64,000 nucleotides of DNA from Pontibacter anaerobius (GTDB lineage Bacteria; Bacteroidota; Bacteroidia; Cytophagales; Hymenobacteraceae), in contig NZ_JAPFQO010000007.1 of the NCBI RefSeq assembly GCF_026241195.1, positions 1-64,000 on the forward strand, read 5' to 3'. The translations under genes were made by a program, and so were the position numbers. Positions 51,939 through 60,008 of this stretch are shown here, one piece after another. Positions within the stretch are counted from its first letter, which is position 1. Every line of letters begins with the position of its first letter. The notes under the pieces were generated by a model. It had not been told where the DNA came from, made no database searches, and was given only the letters and a program-made list of their open reading frames with translations.

Positions 51939-52877
51939 TCACTCATCCAGGCTCAGCTCATAAAAGTCGTGCACGATGGCGCGGGCTCCATAGCTCTCCT
52001 TGTTCCGCACCAGCCCCTCGTTCAGGTACTGCCCCTGCTGCTCCGTAGAAATCCCGAAGCTGAAATATGATTTCCCATGGTATACCTCTGTCAGAAGCCA
52101 GTCCAGCAGCACATCCAGCGCATGTGCTTCTCTGCCTTTGTCGGAAGTGGCAATGTACTGCGAGTGCGCCACAGCAGCCGTTTCGTAAACTAACACCCCG
52201 GCCAACAGCTCGCCGGCATCCGTAGCAGTGTAAAGCTTGATGTTATCTGGAAAGCGACTGGCTAGCAGCTGCATCTCTTCAGCCGTGTGCACGGGAGCCG
52301 TGTTATACTTCTCCTTTAGCAACTTCGCCTCCAGGTCAAGAAAGCTTTTGTAATCCCCTGACAGCCCCACCTGCAGATTCATCCGTTTCCCCTGCGACAG
52401 GCGCCACCTCCTGTCTTTGCTATACTTGGCAGCTCCTCCTATGGCGATCACAGAACTGGCATCCCGCCGGAAAAGTATGGCTCCGTGTCGGAACAGCGCG
52501 TAAAGGTCTTCCTCGGCAGGCAGCTGATGGTAGATATGCGGGATCGCTTTATAAAGTATACTTTGGAAGCTTCCTGCCTGAAAGTATGATTTCATGGCCT
52601 GCACCACCTCCAGCATCAGCGCGGCTTTCATACCTTTGTCTGTGATGAAGCCGCCGTAGCTCAGGCCACCGTGACTCTCTACTCGCTGCCCCGCCTCGTT
52701 CGCCGGCAGCAGCGCCACTAACCTGCCCTTGTGGTAAAACAACAGCGAGTGATCCGTGAACCTGTCGGCGTGGTACTCCATGTAATCACGCAGCAGCAGA
52801 AACGTGCCGTTCTTCGACGCCCGCACAAACGCATCCCATTCAGGTTTATACTTTGCGCTATACTTTACTACCTCCAC
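51939..52877 (-). CDS. GNAT/FemAB-like acyltransferase
   Basis: This protein of 312 residues has a double-GNAT layout. An N-terminal half includes GTFLLLRDYMEYHADRF and LVALLPANEAG, and a C-terminal half includes LLAGVLVYETAAVAHSQYIATS, a LDVLLDWLLTEVYHG helix and SYFSFGISTEQQ, a typical end of FemAB-related or Acetyltransf_6 proteins. Such enzymes transfer amino acids or acyl groups to cell-wall or capsular sugars. The substrate is unknown, and no cell-wall gene is adjacent. The strongest upstream context is an AT-rich spacer of about 100 bp. Confidence 0.75.
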   Translation of the reverse strand: MEVVKYSAKYKPEWDAFVRASKNGTFLLLRDYMEYHADRFTDHSLLFYHKGRLVALLPANEAGQRVESHGGLSYGGFITDKGMKAALMLEVVQAMKSYFQAGSFQSILYKAIPHIYHQLPAEEDLYALFRHGAILFRRDASSVIAIGGAAKYSKDRRWRLSQGKRMNLQVGLSGDYKSFLDLEAKLLKEKYNTAPVHTAEEMQLLASRFPDNIKLYTATDAGELLAGVLVYETAAVAHSQYIATSDKGREAHALDVLLDWLLTEVYHGKSYFSFGISTEQQGQYLNEGLVRNKESYGARAIVHDFYELSLDE

Positions 52878-52978
52878 AGACCGGTGATTAAGGGGATTTT
52901 TCTGATTTATTATAACTTCTGCCTGAATAGTGATTCTTATAACAAGTACGATCGTTTATAACTGCAGATCCTGATCGA

Positions 52979-54160
52979 TTAACGATTCAGCACAATTCTA
53001 AAAGTGGTGCCCTTGCCCACCTCCGACCACTTCACATACAGCCGGCCGTCGTGATAGTTATCGATGATGCGCTTGGCAAGTGCCAGGCCTAAGCCCCAGC
53101 CACGCCTTTTGGTGGTAAAACCGGGCAGGAATACCGAGTCAACCTTACTTTTAGGGATACCTTTACCCGTATCGGTAATATCCACCGCGATGCTGCTCTT
53201 GCCCAGCAACACCAGCTGTATGTTTATACTTCCGCGGCCCTCCATGGCATCCACGGCATTTTTGCAGATGTTCTCGATCACCCAATCGTAGAGCGACACG
53301 TTGACCTTAGCTGTAATGTCGGGCGCAAAAGCAGTCTCTACCGAGAAGGCCACCTTGCGCGAGATACGGTTCTGCAAGTAGTTAATGGCATTCTCCGTCA
53401 CCTGCAGGATGTTCTCGTCACGCAGCGCAGGCACCGAGCCGATGTTGGAGAAACGCTCCGTGATGATCTCCAGGCGCCGTACATCCTTGCCCAGTTCCTC
53501 CAGTATCGGCTCGTTCTCGAACTTCGGGTTGGCCTTGATGTACTCATACCAAGCCATCAGCGACGACAGGGGCGTGCCCAGTTGGTGCGCCGTTTCCTTG
53601 GCCAAACCCACCCATACCCTGTTCTGCTCGGCACGACGCGAGTAACTGAAGACAAAGTATGCCACCAGCGCAAAGCAGGAAATAACGATCAGCTGCACAT
53701 AAGGGTAATAGCGCAGCTGCGAGAGCAGCTCAGAGTCCTTGTAAAACACGTAGTTGACAGAGCCCTCCGCCCAGGGCACCACGATCGGCTCGTGCTGCTC
53801 CTTCATCTTCTCAATCTCGCCCTGCAGGTATTCGTTTATTTTATCAGGCTTATCCGAAATGTTTTCCGGGATATTTATGTTCTTAGAATCGAGAATATTC
53901 TCGTTTTCATCTGTCAGGATAACGGGGACGGTAGTGTTGGATGACAGAATCTCCTCCTCGATGAACACGATATTGTCGTCGCTGGGGGCGTTGATCATGT
54001 AACGCAGGCCCTTGGCGTAAAGCTGCACCAACTCCTGCTCCCGCTCCGATAACTTGCTCACAAGTATATTGGTATAGGTAATGGTGGCGGCACCGATGAT
54101 AAGGGCAATGATAACAACAACAAGCTTTATCCTGTTCTTCTGGGAGTAGATGGGAATCAT
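52979..54160 (-). CDS. Membrane sensor histidine kinase
   Basis: This inner-membrane kinase of 393 residues has helices at about 11-34 and 155-174 enclosing a periplasmic sensor region of 120 residues. The H-box is AHQLGTPLSSL with His192, the N-box lies near 300 (ENICKNAVDAM), and D and G boxes are DTGKGIP and GWGLGLALAKRII. The H-box form AHQLGTPLSS is typical of a Bacteroidota group. No response regulator gene is near, so it is an orphan here and its signal is unknown. It is divergent from hemA. Confidence 0.92.
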   Translation of the reverse strand: MIPIYSQKNRIKLVVVIIALIIGAATITYTNILVSKLSEREQELVQLYAKGLRYMINAPSDDNIVFIEEEILSSNTTVPVILTDENENILDSKNINIPENISDKPDKINEYLQGEIEKMKEQHEPIVVPWAEGSVNYVFYKDSELLSQLRYYPYVQLIVISCFALVAYFVFSYSRRAEQNRVWVGLAKETAHQLGTPLSSLMAWYEYIKANPKFENEPILEELGKDVRRLEIITERFSNIGSVPALRDENILQVTENAINYLQNRISRKVAFSVETAFAPDITAKVNVSLYDWVIENICKNAVDAMEGRGSINIQLVLLGKSSIAVDITDTGKGIPKSKVDSVFLPGFTTKRRGWGLGLALAKRIIDNYHDGRLYVKWSEVGKGTTFRIVLNR

Positions 54161-54241
54161 GCAGTAAACACGTAATTTATTTGAAATTAGTATAAATTAA
54201 ACATAGAGGGCAAGTAAGTTTCATTTTAAAAATTAGAACTA

Positions 54242-54249
54242 TACCTTTG
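54242..54249 (+). promoter_or_regulatory. Candidate -7 element of hemA
   Basis: TACCTTTG fits TAnnTTTG exactly, 24 bp before the hemA ATG, with TTTC at 54219-54222 at the expected distance for a weak -33 element. Confidence 0.5.
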
Positions 54250-54273
54250 CACTTTAGTAGAACCCACGTTATT

Positions 54274-55557
54274 ATGCTTCAGAACTTTAAAGCAATCAGC
54301 CTGTCGTATAAGAAAGCGCCGCTGGATATCAGGGAGCTGATTGCCTTAGATGAATCCTCGTGCAGACTTTTCTTACAGACCCTCAAGGGCTTTATACAGG
54401 CTTCTGATATACTCGTTTTATCAACCTGCAACCGCACCGAAGTATACTACAACTCCGATAACGACTACAGCAAAGAGATTGTAAAGCTGCTTGGCATTAC
54501 CAAGGGCATCGAGAACATCTCCCAGTATCTTGACTATTTCACCATCCTGAACGAGCATGACGACGCGGTACAGCACCTGTTCAATGTATCGATGGGACTC
54601 GAGTCGCAGGTGGTGGGCGATATGCAGATCTCGAACCAGGTGAAGACGGCTTACCAGTGGAGCGCCGACAACGAAACCGCCGGCCCTTTTCTGCACCGCC
54701 TGATGCACACCATCTTCTTCACCAACAAGCGTGTGGTGCAGGAGACCTCTTTCAGAGACGGGGCTGCCTCCACCTCGTATGCCGCCATCGAGCTGATTGA
54801 GGAACTGACCGCCGACATCACGAACCCAAGTATACTGGTGGTTGGTTTGGGGGAGATCGGGGCCGATGTGTGCCGCAACCTGAAAGACCTGGGCTTTAAG
54901 AACGTAAAGATCACCAACCGCACGAAGGCCAAAGCCCTGTCGCTTGCCGAGGAGTGCCAGATGGAGATACTGCCGTTCGAGGAGATTGTACAGGGCATGA
55001 AGGAGGCGGATGTGATCATCTCTTCCGTAGCCCGCGAAACGCCTTTCTTCACCAAAGAAATGGTAAAGCGCCTGGATGTGCTAACGTTTAAGTTCTTTAT
55101 TGACCTTGCTGTGCCGCGCAGCGTGGAGCCGGAGGTAGAAAGTATACCCGGAGTCTTGCTCTATAACATCGATACCATCCAGAATAAGGCTTCTGAGGCC
55201 TTACAGCGCCGCATTAACTCAGTGCCGAAGGTGAAGGAGATCATTGCTGAGTCTATGGAGCAGTTCAACGACTGGTCCAAAGAGATGATGGTGTCGCCGA
55301 CGATACAGCGCCTGAAGGGTGCGCTGGAGACTATACGCCAGGAGGAGATGGCCCGCTATGTGAAGAAGCTGGGTCCGAAAGAGACAAAATTAGTGGATAG
55401 CATCACCAAGTCTATGATGCAGAAAATCATAAAGCTGCCGGTGCTGCAACTGAAGGCGGCCTGCAAGCGTGGCGAGGCAGAGACCCTCATCGACCTGCTC
55501 AACGACCTCTTCAACCTCGAAAATCAGCCCGCAGAAGCAGATCAGAAATTCGAGTAA
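54274..55557 (+). CDS. hemA: Glutamyl-tRNA reductase
   Basis: This NADPH enzyme starts C5 tetrapyrrole synthesis by reducing glutamyl-tRNA to glutamate-1-semialdehyde. With the ATG at 54274 the protein has 427 residues. The catalytic Cys52 lies in the motif STCNRTEVYY, with GLESQVVGDMQI near 107 and the cofactor fold VGLGEIGADVCRNL near 190. The C-terminal dimerisation helices end in a Leu/Asn-rich stretch. A TTG nine codons upstream is less likely as start because it overlaps the candidate -7 element. It is divergent from the histidine kinase and followed by a long terminator. Confidence 0.95.
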   Translation: MLQNFKAISLSYKKAPLDIRELIALDESSCRLFLQTLKGFIQASDILVLSTCNRTEVYYNSDNDYSKEIVKLLGITKGIENISQYLDYFTILNEHDDAVQHLFNVSMGLESQVVGDMQISNQVKTAYQWSADNETAGPFLHRLMHTIFFTNKRVVQETSFRDGAASTSYAAIELIEELTADITNPSILVVGLGEIGADVCRNLKDLGFKNVKITNRTKAKALSLAEECQMEILPFEEIVQGMKEADVIISSVARETPFFTKEMVKRLDVLTFKFFIDLAVPRSVEPEVESIPGVLLYNIDTIQNKASEALQRRINSVPKVKEIIAESMEQFNDWSKEMMVSPTIQRLKGALETIRQEEMARYVKKLGPKETKLVDSITKSMMQKIIKLPVLQLKAACKRGEAETLIDLLNDLFNLENQPAEADQKFE

Positions 55558-55580
55558 ACAGCCTCTTTTTTTTAGTAAAA

Positions 55581-55639
55581 AAACAACTGAGGCCTCCGCA
55601 AATCTCTGCTTAAGAGATGCACGGGGGCCTCAGTTGTTT
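55581..55639. terminator. Branched bidirectional terminator between hemA and arsR-like gene
   Basis: A perfect 14-bp outer stem (55581-55594 with 55626-55639) encloses a second hairpin ATCTCT/AGAGAT. It has an A-run before it and T-rich ends. Confidence 0.85.
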
Positions 55640-55683
55640 CTTCCACTGGCCAAGAATAACCGCACCATGGTGCAGGCTTATGC

Positions 55684-55992
55684 TTATATATCAATGCAGC
55701 ATTCTTCCAGACAATCAATCACGTCGATCAATTTCGGGATGGCCAGTGAGTAGTAAATCTTGGTTCCCACTTTGAAAGACGAGAGCACGCCCTTGTCTTT
55801 TAGTGTAATGAGGTGCTGCGATGCAATAGCCTGGGGAAGGTCTAACTGTTTATAAATCTCTGTAACAGTCATTTTATCCTCTTTTCCGAGCAAATCCACA
55901 ATCGCCAGTCTTTTGGGGTGTGCCAGTACTTTCAGCATGGCTGCCGCCTTATCTATCTTCTTCGATTCAACTCTTGACAACAAACTTTTCAT
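55684..55992 (-). CDS. ArsR-type winged-helix transcriptional regulator
   Basis: This DNA-binding protein of 102 residues has LKVLAHPKRLAIVDLL near 20-35, a recognition helix QAIASQHLITLKDKGVL near 53-69 and a wing (FKVGTKIYYSL). It ends with vicinal cysteines (ECCIDI), which could bind a metal or sense thiol oxidation, although the usual ELCVCD site in the recognition region is missing (DLPQAI). The target is unknown. It is transcribed alone, convergent with hemA, with an AT-rich upstream region of 120 bp. Confidence 0.9.
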   Translation of the reverse strand: MKSLLSRVESKKIDKAAAMLKVLAHPKRLAIVDLLGKEDKMTVTEIYKQLDLPQAIASQHLITLKDKGVLSSFKVGTKIYYSLAIPKLIDVIDCLEECCIDI

Positions 55993-56113
55993 AATTAAAA
56001 TTATACCTAACAGTTTCTACAATTCATTTTTCAATCCTATTCATAATAAGATATATACGGAGCCTGCACTATTTGGCTGAAAATCATTGGCGTGCTTTTA
56101 TTATTTTTGGCCA

Positions 56114-57187
56114 ATGGATACTTCTTATCATGTAATCGGGCTAATGTCAGGGACGTCGCTCGATGGCCTCGACATTGCCTACTGTAGATTTACGTACAAA
56201 TCTCAAAATTGGATATATGAGATACTAAATACTACTACATTACCATATACCGATGAACTAATTGACTCCCTCCGTGGTGCCGAGACGGCAACCGCCCTGG
56301 AACTGGTGGAGCTGGACCACGCCTTTGGCAGGTTTATGGGCCAACAGGTTCATGAGTTTGTACAACAACACGAAATACACCCTGATTTTGTTGCCTCGCA
56401 TGGCCACACCATTTTTCACCAGCCCGGCAAGCACATCTCGCTGCAGCTCGGGCACGGGGCCTACCTGGCCGCCCATGCACAGCTGCCGGTGGTCTGCGAC
56501 TTCCGCACCCTCGACATCGCTTTGGGCGGGCAGGGCGCACCGCTGGTGCCCATCGGCGATGAGCTGCTGTTCGGCAACTATGACTACTGTGTAAACCTGG
56601 GTGGCATAGCCAATGTTTCGTACGCGCAGCGCAACACGCGGCGGGCTTTTGATACCAGCGCCTGCAACATGCTGCTGAACACGCTGGCTAACAGCTTAGG
56701 CATGCCCTATGATAATAACGGTGACCTGGCCCGCTCAGGTTCCCTGCAACACAATCTGTTAGAAGCACTTAACTCCCCATCCCACTTCTCCACACCTCCT
56801 CCCAAATCGCTGGGTAAGGAGTGGGTGCTACAGTATAGCCTCAAAAGTATAGAAGAGAGCCAAGCCTCCGTAGCCGATAAACTCCACACCGTTTGCCACC
56901 ACATTGCCCAGCAACTGCGCCAGGCGCTGCCGCTGCTGCACGAGGGGCGGCACCGTGTACTACTAACGGGCGGCGGGGCGTTTAACGCATACTTGGTGGA
57001 GCAAATAAAACAGCAGCTGGGTGCGCAGTACGAGGTGGAGGTGCCTGCGCCGGAGGTGGTATCGTTTAAGGAAGCGCTAATATTCGCCTTTTTGGGCGTG
57101 CTGCGCTGGCGCGGCGAACACAACTGCCTTAGCAGCGTAACCGGGGCCAGCCGCAACAATACAGGCGGGGCCATCTACCTCTGCTAA
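56114..57187 (+). CDS. anmK: Anhydro-N-acetylmuramic acid kinase
   Basis: This cytosolic kinase of 357 residues takes part in recycling of cell-wall sugars by cleaving and phosphorylating 1,6-anhydro-MurNAc. Diagnostic phrases are GLMSGTSLDGLDIAYC near 8-23, DFVASHGHTIFHQPGK near 90-105, DFRTLDIALGGQGAPLVP near 130-147, NLGGIANVSY near 162 and LLTGGGAFN near 283. The ATG at 56114 is preferred to a TTG nine codons upstream. It is divergent from the ArsR gene. Confidence 0.95.
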   Translation: MDTSYHVIGLMSGTSLDGLDIAYCRFTYKSQNWIYEILNTTTLPYTDELIDSLRGAETATALELVELDHAFGRFMGQQVHEFVQQHEIHPDFVASHGHTIFHQPGKHISLQLGHGAYLAAHAQLPVVCDFRTLDIALGGQGAPLVPIGDELLFGNYDYCVNLGGIANVSYAQRNTRRAFDTSACNMLLNTLANSLGMPYDNNGDLARSGSLQHNLLEALNSPSHFSTPPPKSLGKEWVLQYSLKSIEESQASVADKLHTVCHHIAQQLRQALPLLHEGRHRVLLTGGGAFNAYLVEQIKQQLGAQYEVEVPAPEVVSFKEALIFAFLGVLRWRGEHNCLSSVTGASRNNTGGAIYLC

Positions 57188-57204
57188 GCCCGAGCTAAAT
57201 TTTG

Positions 57205-57212
57205 TACCTTTG
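57205..57212 (+). promoter_or_regulatory. Candidate -7 element of the second dehydrogenase gene
   Basis: TACCTTTG fits TAnnTTTG exactly, 32 bp before the ATG and 17 bp after the anmK stop codon. It is the same 8-mer as at hemA. No clear -33 element. Confidence 0.45.
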
Positions 57213-57244
57213 CGCAACCCTTAAACCACAACAGATAAACTGGA

Positions 57245-58477
57245 ATGAAAGACTTACTCGAAAAGTTTGAGAACAAGAGACCTGAGATAGTTTTTGAATG
57301 GAAAGACCCTGAGACCGAGGCCGAAGGATGGGTGGTGATCAACTCGCTGCGCGGTGGTGCGGCAGGAGGCGGTACGCGTATGCGTAAAGGCCTGGACAAG
57401 CGCGAGGTGGAGTCATTAGCGAAGACCATGGAAGTGAAGTTCACCGTGTCCGGCCCTTCCATTGGCGGCGCCAAATCCGGCATCAACTTCGATCCGGCAG
57501 ACCCACGCAAGCGCGGTGTGCTGCAGCGCTGGTACAAGGCCGTTATCCCGCTCCTCAAAAGCTATTACGGCACCGGCGGCGACCTGAACGTGGATGAGAT
57601 ACACGAGGTAATCCCGATAACAGAGGATTATGGCCTGTGGCACCCGCAGGAGGGTGTAGTGAACGGCCATTTTAACGCCTCCGAACCGCAGAAGATCAAT
57701 AAGATTGGCCAGTTACGGCAGGGTGTGGTAAAGGTGATCGAGGATCCGCACTTCTCGCCTTCCACGGCTCGCAAGTATACCATTGCCGACATGATAACAG
57801 GGTATGGCGTAGCTGAGGCCGTGCGCCACTACTACGACATCTGGGGAGGCCAGTTTGAGGGCAAACGCGCCATTATACAGGGCTGGGGAAACGTGGGTGC
57901 AGCAGCAGCCTACTACCTGGCTTCTAAGGGCGTAAAGATAGTCGGCATCATTGACCGCGCCGGCGGCCTGATAAAGGAGAGCGGCTATACTTTTGAAGAG
58001 ATCACCGACCTGTTCCTGAGCCGACAGGGCAATGCCCTGAACCCGGATACGCCAGGCATACTTTCGTTTGAGGACGCCAACAACCGTATCTGGGACCTGT
58101 CAGCGGAGATATTCATACCTGCCGCTGCCTCCAGGCTCGTAACCCGCAACCAGGTAGACCGCATGATCCAGAGTGGCATGGAGGTTATCTCCTGCGGTGC
58201 CAACGTACCGTTCCAGGATCCGGAGATCTTCTTCGGCCCAACCGGCGAGTTTGCTGACCGCAACCTGTCCGTTATACCCGACTTTATAGCCAACTGCGGC
58301 ATGGCGCGTGTGTTTGCCTACCTGATGGAGAGCGAAGTGGAGATCACGGATGAAGCCATCTTCAGCGACACCTCCAACACCATCCGCACGGCTCTGGAGA
58401 AATCGCATGAGAAGCAGGTGCAGATAACAGAGATCGCCAAAACCAGCTTTGAGATTGCCCTGAGCCAGCTGCTCTAA
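57245..58477 (+). CDS. Divergent Glu/Leu/Phe/Val dehydrogenase
   Basis: This enzyme of 410 residues has the two domains of the amino-acid dehydrogenase superfamily: RGGAAGGGTRM near 36-46, MEVKFTVSGPSIGGAKSGIN with Lys65 and Lys77, and a nucleotide domain with IIQGWGNVGAAAAYYLASKG near 214-233. It lacks the usual PAPDMGT phrase of glutamate dehydrogenase; the equivalent region reads GGDLNVDEI near 112-120. The substrate preference is therefore unclear and could be glutamate, leucine or another amino acid. It is only distantly similar to the GDH at 44256-45533. MscS follows 9 bp downstream, suggesting one operon. Confidence 0.85.
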   Translation: MKDLLEKFENKRPEIVFEWKDPETEAEGWVVINSLRGGAAGGGTRMRKGLDKREVESLAKTMEVKFTVSGPSIGGAKSGINFDPADPRKRGVLQRWYKAVIPLLKSYYGTGGDLNVDEIHEVIPITEDYGLWHPQEGVVNGHFNASEPQKINKIGQLRQGVVKVIEDPHFSPSTARKYTIADMITGYGVAEAVRHYYDIWGGQFEGKRAIIQGWGNVGAAAAYYLASKGVKIVGIIDRAGGLIKESGYTFEEITDLFLSRQGNALNPDTPGILSFEDANNRIWDLSAEIFIPAAASRLVTRNQVDRMIQSGMEVISCGANVPFQDPEIFFGPTGEFADRNLSVIPDFIANCGMARVFAYLMESEVEITDEAIFSDTSNTIRTALEKSHEKQVQITEIAKTSFEIALSQLL

Positions 58478-58486
58478 CTATAGTTT

Positions 58487-59671
58487 ATGCTTATGAATCT
58501 GGAAGAGTTGCTTAACAGCGGTTGGTTACGCCAGGAGTTCCTCGGAAATTCTGTGGCGGAGTATGCCCTGACTGCGGTTATCCTGTTGGTTGGGTTCATC
58601 TTTAAAACCATGTTCTCCCGCCTGATATCCGGGTTGGTGTACAGGCTTGGCAGCAGGTTCTGGCCGGAAGCACAACTGCCTGAGTTCAGGCGCCTGCTTG
58701 TGCAGCCGCTGGAGGTGCTCCTGTTCCTCATCTTTTTATTCTTAGCCTTTCAGGTGCTGGATTACCCGGTAAAGCCGGATGACCTTCAGGAGAGCGACCC
58801 TTTTCTGAAAACCTTCCTGTTCCGCACCTACCAGGTATTCGTGATTGTGGCGCTAACATGGGCTTTGCTGCGCTTCGTGGACTTTGTGGGGCTGGTTTTC
58901 ACTTACCGCACCGAGAGAACCGCCTCTAAGCTGGACGACCAGCTGGTTCCGTTCTTTAAGGATTTCACGAAGGTGATGGTGGTGATCTTCTCCTTCCTGG
59001 TAATGCTGGGGTCGGTGTTCGGGGTGAATGTTACGGGTTTGGTGGCAGGCCTCGGTGTGGGTGGCCTTGCCATTGCCTTTGCCGCCAAAGAGAGCCTTGA
59101 GAACCTGCTGGCCTCCTTCACCATCTTCCTGGACCAGCCCTTTATGGCCGGCGACCTGGTGCAGGTGGGCGAGCTGATCGGTGTGGTGGAGAAAGTGGGC
59201 TTTCGGAGCACACGCCTCCGCACCCTGGAGAAAAGCTTCGTGACGGTGCCCAATAAGCTGATGATCGATAAGCCGCTCGATAACCTGACGCTGCGCACCT
59301 TCCGCCGGGCCAAGTTCGACGTGAACCTCACCTACGATACCACTTCCGAGCAGATACGCGCCATTACCCGCGATATTCAGGAGTACATTGACCAACATCC
59401 GCGCACGAACCAGGATGGCCGTGTGCGCTTCCTAAACTTGGGGGCCCACTCTAAGGATGTAATGGTGCTGTACTATGTGGATACCATGGACTGGAATGAA
59501 TACATCGATATCAAAGAGGAGATCAACTACAGGATTGTAGAGATCGTGGAAAGCCATGGCGCGGAGTTCGCCTTCCCGACCCAGACGCTGTACCTGCAAC
59601 AGACACAGGAGAAGGGCACACCGCAACCACCCTCAGAGAAGCCATACTTTGGAGGCTCAGACTTAGAATAG
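58487..59671 (+). CDS. Mechanosensitive channel, MscS family
   Basis: This inner-membrane channel of 394 residues has four or five helices (about 22-42, 68-92, 115-140, 165-190) and the pore-lining helix GLGVGGLAIAFAAKESLENLL with its Gly/Ala pattern near 190-210, followed by the beta domain (VQVGELIGVVEKVGFRSTRLRT) and a mixed C-terminal domain. Opening releases osmolytes upon hypo-osmotic shock. Association with an amino-acid dehydrogenase upstream could link it to glutamate as a solute, which is an inference. Confidence 0.92.
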   Translation: MLMNLEELLNSGWLRQEFLGNSVAEYALTAVILLVGFIFKTMFSRLISGLVYRLGSRFWPEAQLPEFRRLLVQPLEVLLFLIFLFLAFQVLDYPVKPDDLQESDPFLKTFLFRTYQVFVIVALTWALLRFVDFVGLVFTYRTERTASKLDDQLVPFFKDFTKVMVVIFSFLVMLGSVFGVNVTGLVAGLGVGGLAIAFAAKESLENLLASFTIFLDQPFMAGDLVQVGELIGVVEKVGFRSTRLRTLEKSFVTVPNKLMIDKPLDNLTLRTFRRAKFDVNLTYDTTSEQIRAITRDIQEYIDQHPRTNQDGRVRFLNLGAHSKDVMVLYYVDTMDWNEYIDIKEEINYRIVEIVESHGAEFAFPTQTLYLQQTQEKGTPQPPSEKPYFGGSDLE

Positions 59672-59678
59672 CTAAAAT

Positions 59679-59709
59679 AAAAAAGCCGGAGAAGCTCCGG
59701 CTTTTTTTT
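59679..59709 (+). terminator. Terminator of the mscS gene
   Basis: A perfect 13-bp stem (59679-59691 with 59695-59707) has a 3-nt loop and a run of eight T. Confidence 0.93.
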
Positions 59710-59750
59710 CACCCTTATATCTTAAATTCTTCTGAATTACAGTGTTGCGG

Positions 59751-59858
59751 TTATGTCATCATCTTAACCAAATTGGGAAAACTATATCCCTGTAAACCTA
59801 AATCCTTAAGCGCTGCAAGTACTGTTTCCTGCAGATTTGATTTCTTAAACGGTCTGCT
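59751..59858 (-). pseudogene. Possible remnant of a small gene in the 59710-60008 spacer
   Basis: In the 300-bp AT-rich spacer the minus strand has an open frame without a start codon that reads like a protein end (SNLQETVLAALKDLG, then SFPNLVKMMT and a TAA at 59751-59753). An ATG in another frame lies just upstream at 59864-59866, preceded by TATACTTTGG, so a one-base frameshift would join the two. Evidence is weak; the rest of the spacer shows nothing I can name. Confidence 0.25.
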
Positions 59859-60008
59859 TTAGCCATAGTTACAACCAAAGTATAACTTTTACCTTATACG
59901 GCTCTTATTTTAAGGTTAACAGGCCATATGAGTGAGTAAAGAGATAGAATTTTTTAAGGATATTTACTCTTTCTTATTAAATTCTGCCCTTTGCGGGAAC
60001 TTTACGCC

